A stretch of 30,927 nt of DNA from Blastomyces gilchristii SLH14081 (taxonomy: Eukaryota > Ascomycota > Eurotiomycetes > Onygenales > Ajellomycetaceae): positions 2,659 to 33,585 of the forward strand of contig NW_003101663.1 in assembly GCF_000003855.2 (NCBI RefSeq). The letters run 5' to 3'. The position numbers and the translations under genes are program-made. The notes beneath the pieces were generated by a model, which made no database searches, was not told where the DNA came from, and saw nothing but the letters and a program-made list of their open reading frames with translations. This document shows positions 1 through 10,790 of the stretch, piece after piece (within the stretch, counting starts at the first letter, position 1; each line of letters opens with the position of its first letter).

Positions 1-2694
1 TCATCTTCATGACTCTCACAGCATAGTTCATATAGGCCTTGGCGAATCAAATAGTAGAAGATGAAATTGAAGCTTCAATTTCCATTGCTTTAATAGAAAA
101 TGATTTGAATGCTCTCAGAATTCTTCTCAAAGCTCTGTTTTATAGACTTTGAAAGAGTTCAGTGAAGTTATCTTAATTATTTCATCAAACTTGAAATTCA
201 TAATCAGCTACTGAGATAATACAGACTATATATAACTATCTCATAGCCTGAAAGAATAGATCTCTCTCAGTATTTAATAGTCTGATTATACTATTCAGTA
301 GTCTCTCTGTCTTGATGATTCTTTGTTGAATATGATATTTAAAATTCAACTTAGAGTTTAATCATACTTCTAGTTATTTAACATTTAAACTGGGTTTAAT
401 CTCTTTATTTAAAAGAGTTAGACTTAGTTCTTTCTCATTAAATCTGGAAAAAAAGTGAATTAACTCAGTTTTATTCATATTAAATTGAATTAGATTGATA
501 TCTACTCTAACAAAGATTTTCTTTACTACTTTTTTAATTACTTCTAAATTCTCTTTAATTATCTTTGAACTGTAGAGTAGATTAATATTATCTATATAAC
601 TTAAAAATCTCACTATTTTCATCTCTTCATTCTTGAATAGATATTCAGTATATATTACAAATAAAACAGATGAGATTGAAGATTCTTATAATATTTCTAT
701 TTTTATCTCAGTTTTATCTTATTTTCTTTCATCAAAGAATAGTTGTATAATTCTTTTAGATATAAAATAATTAACTCATTTTATTAGAGAAAGTGACAGT
801 TTTAACATCTTTAAAGTTTGAATCATCTTAGACTTTGAAACATGATTAAATGTATCTTTTATATCAATAAAAACTACAGTTGAGATCAGATCTTCATACT
901 TTACTACTTAAATATTATAAATAACTGAGAGAATAGTATTAATTACAGAATATTGTTTTCTATCTCTTATTTATTCATTAAATAGAAGAGAATTATTAAT
1001 AGAGCTTATAAAAGATAATCTAGTAGCTATTATCTTTTCTAGAATTTTTCTTAAACAGTTCAATAGAGATATTATTTTATATAACTTAGAAATTAAAGCT
1101 TTTCTATTAGATTTTGTAAGAATTATTTCAGTAGCTTCTCTTCAGTATTCAGAATAATAACTATTTTTAAGAGATTGAAAAAGAGCTCAAAATATTCATT
1201 CTTTAAGTAGAAATATGTGTTTTGAATAATTAAGTGATTAATTGAATCAGACTCTGCAGCAGTTTTAATTGAACTTGAGAATATTACTAACTCTAGTTCA
1301 TCACATATAAGCTCAGATCATTCTCAGTTATTTTCATTAATATATTCATGAAATGATATATTCTTCTCTTCTAAATATGATAAGTTTTAAAAGAGAATTC
1401 TTATAAAAGTTTGATATTTTTTCTCAAAAGACTTTGCTGTATACAATTCATTCTGAAATTCATATTTTAAGATTGAAAGCTTTGCTACACTTCTTGTTTT
1501 AGTATAGTTAAAGACTTTAAAAACTTCTTTTTCTTATACTTTTTTAAGAAATTTGTTTCAGTAATCTGTTTTGACTTTTTTAATATCTGAAAAATATTCA
1601 TTTTAAATAGTTTTAAACTCTTTATCAGATATTAAGTTATTCTTTTAATCTCTTTTAACAGTGATTAATTACTTTCTTTTAGAAGTGATATTTTCATTTC
1701 ATTAAGATTTGAAATTCTCAGAAGACTTTTTCTTTAGAATATTTTCTTCAATACTTATTAAAAGAATAGATATAATCAGCTTTACTCTATTTTCAAGTAT
1801 TTTATTTAAGATATCTTGACTTTGATTTTAATAGAGCTTACTTTATCTTTTATATTTCAGCTGTTTTACTCTTTCTTTAACTGCTTTTCAATCAGCTTTT
1901 TCAAAGTTATACTGATTAGAGAGAAGAGAATTTTCACTTCTTTATTTTTCACTCAGTTCAATATTAAATTGAATAATCTCATGATCTGATTCTAAGATTT
2001 CATTTGAATTAATAAATTAGTTTATAAGTCTTTTTTTAATTAGATTTTATAATATAAAAGTTAGATCTATAATAGATTTCTGTTTCATATCTTTTCTAAA
2101 GAATGTTTGTTAATCAGACTTGTTAACTAAATCTATTAAATATTTAAAAGTTTATTCAATCAGTTTATCTACTCTTACTGCTCTTATACACTCTGAGTTT
2201 TATCAGAGATAATATGCATTGAAGTCTTCTATAATTATAGAGTTTTTTAAGAAAGTTATATTCAAAAATTCTCTATTAATTATTCAGATATAGTTATTTT
2301 CTTTCAATAACTTTTTATTATAGATATTTATAAGTTGAATAGTATTAAACTCATTATCTTTATCTATAATATCACTCACTAGAATATCAGAGTCAGATAT
2401 GATATTAAATCTTAGATTAAATTAATATCTTGATCTTTTTCTTTCATAGATCACTACTCTTGATTTTATCTCAGATTTTTCAGAAAGAAAGTAGTAATAG
2501 CTTGAATAAGAAATGATATACTTTTACTCAGTATCAAAGTTTGATTCTTAAAGAAGTATAAAGTTAACTTTTTATTTAAATACAATCTAAAGATAAGAAT
2601 AAATATAATTTAAGTTTTTATTTACATTGTTTTGAATAAATATGATTTTTAAAGAGTTTTTAAACTTTTTTTATTATTTTTGTTGTACATTCAT
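1..2694 (-). pseudogene. LINE ORF2 (endonuclease-RT), copy A, partial
   Basis: This is the remnant of the LINE polyprotein that nicks target DNA and primes reverse transcription there. The start is the ATG at 2694-2692, matching the ORF2 start in the other copies. The N-terminal part is an APE-type endonuclease. The family's QEP motif appears as stop-E-S, so the catalytic Glu is kept while Gln and Pro are mutated. The reverse transcriptase core lies near 1100-400. The active-site YxDD box reads Y-I-D-N at about 598-587, so the second Asp is lost. Only one stretch stays open for more than 80 codons (622-374). Stops are mainly TGA where Trp is expected. The C-terminal RNase H lies outside the window. 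Confidence 0.85.
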
Positions 2695-4312
2695 ACTAAA
2701 AGAGAGTGAAGATAGAGTAGAATCTAATCATTATTATCAGATAGTAGATTATAATTATTTTGAAAAGCAGGAATCTCAACTGCTTGTATTTTATTTAGTT
2801 TATTATTAAAGTCATTTCTCAATTCTCTAATCTTAATAGATATTTAAGAATTCAAATTCTGTTTATATTTAGCTGAAGAATTGAAGTTTGAAGATCTAGA
2901 TAGTTGAGAGTTTCTTCTTTTTAAGCTTATAGTTATAGATTTACTAGCTTAACTTTTCTCTTCAGTTTTAGATTCATTTTAAGCTTCATCTTTTCTTCAG
3001 TTCTTCTAAGTTCTTGAAGTAAATATATATTCTTTTAAGCTAAATACATGTTTTTCTTTACAATTGAAGCACTTAAGCAGAGTATATTAACATATTTCAT
3101 CTCTTTTTAAGCATATTTCATATTTATACTCACTAGTTTTGTAATCTCTAGCACAGAATATGCATTTTAAGTCTCTAAAATAAGAGATTATAAAGTATTC
3201 ATATCTTTGACAGTTTAAACACTGTGTTTAAGCTTTGAGATTCATTCTTGAGTCTTTGTATTTATAAACTCTTATTTTCAAATCTGCTACTCTTACTTCA
3301 GAGATTCTTGATTATTTAAGTATCTTTATATATACTAGAACAGAGACATTTCTTCTGCTCTGTCTGAACTTAATTGAATTAAGTTATATAGACTCTTTTC
3401 TCAGTTGAATAGAATTGTATTCTTCTAATTTATTTTTAAGAAGTAGTATTTCTTTCTCACAGTCAAAAATTTCAACTGAAATATTATAAAGAATGAATTT
3501 ATCTCACTTTTTATCTGTCTCAGATAGAATTATTATATTCAGTAGAGATTCTATTACTGATTTTCAGAGATTCTCATTCTGAATAAGAAATTCTGCACTA
3601 AATTCAGACATTATAGTTAAAATAATAGAATTTTCAAAGAAAGATAACTCAATTGAAGCTATAACTGATTTTTGAACTTTAATATCAGTTATTAACTGAG
3701 AAAAGAACTACTGATTAATTTCATTTCTAATTCTGAAAATAAGATTTGAGTTTAACTTGTTTTTTTATAAGATCTTCTGATTTGAGACTTTAAGAATAAG
3801 TCTTCTATTTCTGAAGATTTGAAAGTTCTTCTCTTTTTATATTTCTTTTTTTTCTTTCTATGAACAGAGATCTGAGTAATATTCTTCTCAGTTTTCTCAG
3901 AATTTTAAACAGATTTTAAACTAGCAGATTTAGAGACAGTAGATTCTGCTACTTGAGTATATATTTTCTTCTGATTTGAAGAAGAAGATGAAGAAGTGAA
4001 AGATGAAAAAGAGTCAGTGACTGTACTAGAAGATTTCAATGTTTTTTAAATTATGTTTGAAATTCTAAGTTTGAACTTAATCACTTCTTGTAGTTGTCTA
4101 GTCTGAGTATGAAGAATTAATAAAACTTCTTCATTCTTCTCACTCAGACACTGTTTTTCAAGAATTTTACTTACTTTTTTCAGTTTCTGTATTTCAAGAA
4201 CTTATTATTTCTCTATTTCTTTCTTCTTTCTTCTCTTTAGAATTTCAATCTCAGAAACAGCATCTGGAAAAACATCTTTTTTCACATTAACTGAGTATAC
4301 TCTTGAACTCAT
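2691..4312 (-). pseudogene. LINE ORF1 (gag-like, zinc knuckles), copy A
   Basis: This is the ORF1 remnant, the RNA-binding gag-like protein of the LINE. The start is the ATG at 4312-4310 (MSSRVYSVNV), equivalent to 9156 in copy B. The protein begins with a charged coiled-coil-like stretch rich in Lys/Glu, then a Ser-rich linker. It ends with a Cys/His cluster (around 3260-3000) matching the zinc knuckles of copies B and E. The distance from start codon to the ORF1 stop position is not a multiple of three (1619), so there is at least one net indel as well as many stops. It is not functional. Confidence 0.82.
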
Positions 4313-6072
4313 TTTACTCACTAAATGAAAACTTGATCAGACTGTTTCAATTGAGAGATTTATCAGTCTATTTTCAAATGAAAAGTTAATCAGACTGTTT
4401 CAATTGAGAGATTTATTAATCTATTTTCAAATGAAAAGTTGATCAGACTGTTTCAGTTGAGAGATTTCTTAGTCTATTTTCAATTGAAAAGTTGATCAGA
4501 CTGTTTCAAAAGAAGAATGAAAGACTTTTATATATAAAATATCTGATTTTTTTCACACTAGTTCAGTAACTAGATTAGATTTTTGAAGAGAATCTAATAA
4601 ACTAAAATTAATTTTTAAGATAAATCAATAAAATCTTTATAAACTCTTTCTTGAAATACAGAGAGAAAAAGTATGATATCAATTAATAATAAATCAGATA
4701 ATATGACAGTTTTTAAGAGAAAAACTGATAAAAAATAAGTCAATTTTTTGCAGAGAAATTGATTAAAACTATTCAATTTTATTCTAAATTATTCAATTCT
4801 TCTCACACAACAAGTATACAACTCAAATCAGTTAAAAAAGAGTGTAAAAGAGAATTAAGTATTAATGAAAGCTCTTCAGTTACTGAAAAAGTAATTCTTA
4901 CTTAAAAGAATATGAAATTATGATAGAAAATAACTCTGTTTTTAATTCTTTATAAGAATATTATATAAAATTCAGAGAAAAATATCTTACTTTTTCAAGA
5001 GAAGTAAAAAACTATTTTTTTAAGATCTTTTTTTTTTTACATTAACTGCTGCAGAAGAATGAGATAGAAACTACTAAGATATACACTACTGTATATTCTC
5101 TATCAAGACTTTTTCTCTTCAGAGTCTTGATATTATAGAGAATATAAGTCTGTTTCTATATAATAATATACATATTATCAGTGAGATGTAGAGGAACTGA
5201 TTATTTATATCTTAAAATAGAAGACTTTGTTAATAATTATATCAATATAGAGTTAATTCTTAAATTCAATAGAAATCTAGTATTGCTGTTCTCAATCTCT
5301 TACAGAATCTATTAAATATTGAGATATTAAAACTAGATTTAATATATCTCACTGTGCAGAGATTAAAGACTCAGTCAGATCTTGAAGTATACTGAATTTA
5401 TAGTTATTAATATACTGTTAACTTATTCTATTGACTCATTATTCATCAGTTATGTATTAAGTACTGTTGTCAAGATATCTTTTTATATTATTCTGTCAGA
5501 AATGAGCCAGATTGAGAGAGGTGATATAAGAATAAGACTTAGTATTAATGTCTAGATACACTGAAGACAGACAGAGTATTTACAGAGATTGCACTTCAGA
5601 AGTGTTCATTGATTATATACTTAATATTATTACTGAGATATCTTTTTGTATTTTTCTGCTGAGAATGAGCCAGATTGAGAAGAGTAGTACAAGAATGAGA
5701 CTTGGCATTGATGTTTTGAAACATCAAAGATGAACAGAGTTTTCACAGATATTACTTCTCAGATATCTTCACAATTACAGATCAGAGATCTTCCAAAATC
5801 AAGAAGATTGATGCATATGACTAGGTCTTTTCATCTTACAATTTGTATGGCAATTTTGCCCGGGGTTGTGGTGTGATAGGGAAGAACAGGGGATAATCCC
5901 ACACAGGAGTTTCAAACAACATCTGGTTCATGTTTGACTGGATAACTCCACCACCACACGGGGTATGCGGTCGGCGATGGGGTCAAAATGCTTGTATGAT
6001 CGAGGGCTTTTCAATGAATCTATCAGCGGGTTCTTATTCAAAAAATCGAGCGAGTTCATGATGAAGCAGTTG
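4313..6072 (-). promoter_or_regulatory. LINE 5' UTR, copy A
   Basis: This leader of about 1.76 kb precedes ORF1 and is shared with copies B and E. It holds, in LINE orientation, a GC-richer first segment (6072 to about 5820) with many CpG and CC/GG; two diverged units of about 160 bp (around 5760-5480); a conserved hairpin near 5097-5140; and a 53-bp tandem array next to ORF1. LINE 5' UTRs usually carry the internal promoter, and promoter activity here is inferred from that. The segment from 5820 inward is mutated like the rest of the element. Confidence 0.7.
4336..4511 (-). repeat. 53-bp tandem repeat, about 3.3 units (copy A)
   Basis: Units begin at 4336, 4389, 4442 and 4495, exactly 53 bp apart; the fourth is partial. 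Each starts ATCAGACTGTTTCA on the plus strand and ends with a near-constant AAATGAAAAGTT. The array sits 24 bp upstream of the ORF1 start. Copies B and E have the same unit in fewer copies. Confidence 0.92.
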
Positions 6073-7469
6073 TTTTTTTTGTGATTCTCTTTACTCTGTG
6101 ATGTTATGCTGTTCTTGAGTTAAAAATTGTCTGCAGCAGAAGTGAGTGAGTGATGACTGTATATATCTTATTCTGAAGAAATTGAATGTTATAGTGAATT
6201 AGCTGCAGCTGAGAAATGTACATTATATACAATAATTTCTTAAGTTGATCTCATACTACTGCAGGTTCATCAAAGATTTCACATATATAGCTGTATCACT
6301 CTCAGATCTCTTAAGAGAGATAGATATAAATCTGTGAAAGAAGAAGTTTCATTTAATTATCTGAAATACTACATGCAAAGAGGTCTTTCTCATACAGAGA
6401 GAATGTATGATAATATTCTCAGTGCTTATTCAATCAGATTATAATAAATCTTTCTACATTGAAATGAATGCATCTGAATAAGCTATCAGAGATACTCTTC
6501 TACAGATGAGTAAGAACAGCAAGCTGCATCTGATAATATATAATGATAGAAAACTATCAGACACTGAGCTCAATTATTCAGTGTATGAAAAGAAATTGCT
6601 AGTAATCAAGCACATGCTGGCATTGTGAAATAGATATATTGATAACAGATATACAACAACAGTGATTACAGATCATGAAAGTCTTATCTATCTACAATTG
6701 ATAATAAAATCTTTCAAATGCTTAGTATGTTGAATCTCAGAGTTTCAAGTGTATAATCTTTATATCAAATACTGAAAGAGATTAAACACTGTGATGTCTG
6801 ATGCAATCAGTCACAGACCTGATTTCATGAGTGAGAATTCTGTAAATCAGATATAAGAAAAGTTCATATTAAACACACTGAGAGAATGCAAGGAATCAGA
6901 ATGAGTGAATATAATAATCTCTCACTTAAAGAACAGCAAGATATTGAATGATAAGTATCTTATGAAAGTGATAGAAGAGATGCTTCTAAACTTCAAGCTG
7001 AGAAAATTGAAAAATGATGTTATACTTTATCATGATCTAGAATATGCAAAAGCTCTTCATCTGAAACATTTATTTAGACATGACTTAATAACTTACATGC
7101 ACAAGGAATTCAGTCACTTAGAAAGCTCTGAACTCATAAGTGTACTTGAATCAAGAGTGTACTGATCAAGCATAGCTGAAAACATTCAGACATACACTCA
7201 CAAGTGCCTGAATTATCAGGTCACAAAAGAATCTAAGAAAATGAGAAAGTATAATATCAGATGAAATATATAATACAACTGTTTAAATAATGAGAAGTGA
7301 ATCTCATAGACATAGTATTATAAACATCAAATGAGAATTGTTGAATAATCACTGCTATTGACTATGCTACTGACTGGCCAGTCATGAAAGCAGTTTCAAA
7401 GATGATAGAGAAGATGATGATGAAGTTTCTACATAATAAGATCTATATCAACTATGAAATCAAGATCAT
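6073..7469 (+). pseudogene. Ty3/Gypsy family 1 pol fragment (RT end, RNase H, integrase start)
   Basis: This is internal polyprotein sequence of an LTR retrotransposon. In order: the RT thumb/connection motif (YYCRFIKDF, near 6265); RNase H, in which the usual E-T-D-A-S reads E-M-N-A-S (near 6465), losing the Asp; KLSDTELNYSVYEKKLL (near 6550) and VITDHESLIYLQ (near 6665); the linker ISHRPDF (near 6810); then the His/Cys zinc-binding integrase N-terminus (LYHDLEYAKALHLKHLFR, near 7025; CLNY near 7208) and the start of the integrase core (near 7375-7469). Most stops are TGA in place of Trp. The longest open piece is 6905-7165. It is bounded on both sides by 5' ends of LINE copies. The missing upstream pol should lie left of copy A. 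Confidence 0.87.
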
Positions 7470-7796
7470 CCGCTCCATCACGAACTCGCTCGATTTTTCG
7501 AATAAGAACCCGCCGATAGATCCATCGAAAAGCCCTCGATCATACAAGCATTTTGACCCCATCGCCGACCGCATACCCCGTGTGGTGGTGGAGTTATCCA
7601 GCCAAACATGAACCAGATGTTGTTTGAAACTCCTGTGTGGGATTATCCCCTGTTCTCCCCTATCACACCACAACCCCGGGCCAAATTGCCATACAAATTG
7701 TAAGATGAAAAGACCTAGTCATATGCATCAATCTTCTTGATTTTGAAAGATCTCTGATCTGTAATTGTGAAGATATCTGAGAAGTAATATCTGTGA

Positions 7797-8100
7797 AAAC
7801 CCTGTCCATCTTTGATGTTTCAAAACACTAATGCCAAGTCCCACCCTTGTACCACCCTTCTCAATCTGGCCCATCCCTGGCAGAAAAATACAAAAAGATA
7901 CCTCAGTGATAATATCAAGCACATAATCAATGAACACTTCTGAAGTGCAATCTCTGTGATCTGTCTTCAGTGTATCTAGACATCAACACCAAGTCTCACC
8001 CTCATACTACCTCTCTCAATCTGGCTCATCTCTGACAGAATAATACAAAAAGATATCTCAGTAACAGTATTTGATATATAATCAGCAGATAATAAGTCAA
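7797..8100 (+). repeat. 5' UTR duplication, about 155-bp period (copy B)
   Basis: Two diverged units carry the same core: CAATCTGGCCCATC at 7862 and CAATCTGGCTCATC at 8017, with similar flanks (a CATC(A)A..CCAAGTC segment before and a GATAYCTCAGT segment after). Copy A has the same two units (cores near 5506 and 5669). Copy E has one core (near 27651), so the unit number varies. Confidence 0.72.
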
Positions 8101-8390
8101 CAGAACAAGTTAACAGTACATCAACAACTATAAATTCAGTATACTTTAAGATCTGACTGAGCCTTTGATCCCTGCACAGTGAGATATATTAAATCTAGTT
8201 TTAATATCTCAATATTTAATAGATTCTGTAAGGGATTGAGAACAGCAATACTAGATTTCTATTAAATTTGAGAATTAACTCTATATTGATATAATCATTG
8301 ACAAAGTCTTCTATTTTGAGATATAAATAACCAGTTCCTCTACATCTCACTGACAATATTTATATTATTATATAGAAACAGACTTATATT

Positions 8391-8435
8391 CTCTATAATA
8401 TCAAGACTCTGAAGAGAGAAAGTCTTGATAGAGAG
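8391..8435 (+). other. Conserved hairpin in LINE 5' UTR
   Basis: An inverted repeat CTCTATAATATCAAGACT ... AGTCTTGATAGAG is separated by about 12 bp. The same structure is in copy A (about 5097-5140) and copy E (about 28012-28056). A 12-bp-class stem would form in the RNA or DNA. Its function is unknown. Confidence 0.6.
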
Positions 8436-9013
8436 TATATAATAGTGCATATCTTAGCAGTTTCTATCTCATTCTTCTGCAGCAGTTAATGCAAAAAAAA
8501 GATCTTAGAAATAGTTTTTTACTTCTCTTGAAAAAGTAAGATGTTTTTCTCTGAATTTTATACAATATTCTTATAAAGAATTAAAAATAGAGCTGTTTTC
8601 TGTCATAATTTCATATTCTTTTAAGTAAGAATTACTTTTTCAGTGACTGAAGAGCTTTCATTAATACTTAATTCTTTTTTACACTCTTTATTAACTGATT
8701 TGAGTTGCACACTTGTTGTGTGAGAAGAATTGAATGATTTAGAATAAAATTGAATAGTTTTAATCAATTTCTCTGTAAAAAATTAATTTATTTTTTATCA
8801 GTTTTTCTCTTAAAAACTGTCATATTATCTGATTTACTATCAATTGATATCATACTTTTTCTCACTGTATCTCAAGAAAGAGATTGTAAAGATTTTATTA
8901 ATTTATCTTAAAAATCAATTTTAGTTTATTAGATTCTCTTCAAAAATCTAATCTAGTTACTGAACTAGTGTGAAAAAAATCAGGTGTTTTATACATAAAA
9001 GTCTTTTATTCTT

Positions 9014-9146
9014 CTTTTGAAACAGTCTAATCAACTTTTCAATTGAAAACAGACTTAGAAACCTCTTAATTAAAACAGTCTGATCAACTTTTCAAAAGAG
9101 TTCAATATATATCTCAATTGAAATAGTCTGATCAACTTTTCATTGA
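9014..9146 (+). repeat. 53-bp tandem repeat, about 2.4 units (copy B)
   Basis: The core CAGTCTRATCAACTTTTCA starts at 9023 and 9076 (53 bp apart), and again at 9124 (48 bp) with one changed base. It lies directly upstream of the ORF1 ATG at 9156. It is the reverse complement of the array in copy A. Confidence 0.85.
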
Positions 9147-9155
9147 GTGAGAATA

Positions 9156-10790
9156 ATGAGTTCAAAAATACACTCAGTTGATGTAAAAAAAGATGCTTTC
9201 TCAAATGCTATTTCTGAGATTGAAATTCTGAAGAGAAGAAAGAAAGAAGAAATAGAGAAATAACAAGTTCTTGAAATACAGAAACTTGAAAAAGTAAGCA
9301 AGATTCTTGAAAAGCAGTGTCTGAGTGAGATGAATGAAGAAGTTCTGTTAATTCTTCATGCTCAGACTAGACAATCACAGAAGATGATCAAGTTCAAACT
9401 TGGAATTTCAAACACAGTTCAAAAAACATTGAAAATTTCTAGTATAATCACTGACTTCTTATCTTGTTCTTCTTTCTCTTTTTCTACTTCTTCTTCTTCT
9501 TTGAATCAGAAGAAAACATATGCTCAAGCAGCTGAATCTGCTATCTCTAAATCTACTATCTCAAAACATGCTCAAAATCCTGAGAAAACTGAGAAGAATA
9601 ATACTCATACTTCTATTCATAGAAAAGTGAAGAAAAAAATGTAAAAGAAGAAAAATCTTCAAATCTCTAGAAATAGAAGACTTATTCTCAAAGTCTTAAA
9701 TCAGAATATCTTGTAAAAAAACAAGCTAAACTCAAATCTCATTTTCAGAATCAGAAATGAAATTAATCAGCAGTTCTTTTCTCAGTTAATAACTGATATT
9801 AAAGTTCAAAAATCAGTTATAGCTTCAATTGAGTCATTCTTCTTTGAAAACTCTATTATTCTGACTACAATGCCTGAATTCAGTGCAGAATTCCTTATTT
9901 AGAATGAGAATCTCTGAAAATCAGCAGTAGAATCTTTGTTAAACATAATAATTCTATCTAAGAGAGATGAAAAGTGAGATAAATTCATTCTTTATAATAT
10001 TTCAATTGAAATTTTTGACTGTGAAGAAGAAATACTACTTCTTAAAAATGAATTAGAAGAATACAACTCTATTCAACTGAGAAAAGAGTCTGTATAACTA
10101 AATTCAATTGAGTTCAGACAAAGTAGAAGAAATATCTCTGTTCTAATATATATAAAGACACTTGAACAGTCAAAGATCTCTGAAGTAAGAGTAGCAGATT
10201 TGAAAATGAGAGTTCATGAATACAAAGACTCAAGAATGAATCTCAAAGCTCAAACACAGTGTTCAAACTGTCAAAGATATAAATACTTTGTAATCTTATA
10301 TTTTAGAGACTTAAAATGTGCATTCTGTGTCAGAGATCATAAAACTAGTAAGTATAAATATGAAATATGCTCAAAAAGAGATAAAATATGTCAATACACT
10401 CTGCTTAAGTGCTCTAATTACAAAGAAAAACATACATCTAGCTCAAAAGAATGTATATTTACTTCTAGAACTCAAAAGAACTGAAGAAAAGATAAAGCTC
10501 AAAGTCAATCTAGAACTGAAGAGAAGAGTCAAGTCAGTAGACTTATAACTGTAAACTTAAAAAGAAGAAACTCTCAACTATCTAAATCTTCAAACTTCAA
10601 TTCTTCAGCTAAATATAAACAGAATTTGAATTCTTAAACTTCTATTAAGATTAGAGAATTGAGAAATGACTCTGATAATAAACTAGATATAATATAAGTA
10701 GTTGAGATTCCTACTTTTTAAAATAGTTATAATCTACTATCTGATAATAGTGACTAGATTCTACTCTATCTCTACTCTCTTTTAGTATGA
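9156..10790 (+). pseudogene. LINE ORF1 (gag-like, zinc knuckles), copy B
   Basis: This is the RNA-binding ORF1 protein, 544 codons plus stop, with no net frameshift. The start is ATG 9156 (MSSKIHSVDV). Residues 10-65 are Lys/Glu-rich and likely coiled coil. Residues about 100-150 are a Ser/Lys linker. Residues about 368-435 hold a Cys/His cluster (CSNC near 10260, CAFC near 10317, then C-x2-C pairs) typical of LINE gag zinc knuckles; some ligands are mutated (a Cys-to-Tyr at CSNY). Internal stops are TAA, TAG and TGA, so no full protein is made. The longest open pieces are 9330-9644 and 10200-10484. The frame ends at TGA 10788-10790, overlapping the ORF2 ATG by the ATGA arrangement. Confidence 0.85.

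Larger units (their letters stand above)
1..6072 (-). mobile_element. LINE (Tad1-like) copy A, window-truncated
   Basis: This is a non-LTR retrotransposon read on the minus strand. From its 5' end at about 6072 it has a 5' UTR of about 1.76 kb, ORF1 (4312 to 2691) and ORF2 (from 2694 to the window edge). It is collinear with copy B (7470-15152, plus) and copy E (27235-30927, plus), which defines its extent. The window edge removes the RNase H and 3' end. Its 5' end abuts Gypsy pol sequence at about 6073, so it seems to have inserted into that element. It is strongly mutated, with CpG and CpC almost absent outside the first 250 bp of the 5' UTR. The Tad1 assignment rests on domain order and motifs, not on a search. 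Confidence 0.88.
7470..9155 (+). promoter_or_regulatory. LINE 5' UTR, copy B
   Basis: This is the leader shared with copies A and E. The first 260-400 bp (7470 to about 7880) retain many CpG and CC/GG doublets (ACCCCGTG, CCCCGGG), while the rest is almost free of them. The short open frames here do not hold: copy E has one extra T near 27354 and copy B lacks the first ATG (ACG). I therefore read it as non-coding. Internal promoter activity is an inference from LINE biology. Confidence 0.7.

Noticed and set aside
4336..4511. 53-bp array as a CRISPR array
   Set aside because: Units are tandem and contiguous, with no unique spacers.
5548..5733. 61-codon open frame in the copy A leader
   Set aside because: It covers the diverged 160-bp leader repeats and is on the strand opposite to the LINE. 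It is not conserved in copy B or E.
7452..7937. Minus-strand open frames at 7452-7673 and 7728-7937
   Set aside because: They are antisense of the GC-richer LINE leader and appear open because it has few stops. There is no conserved family, and the same applies to the minus frames at 27497-27729.
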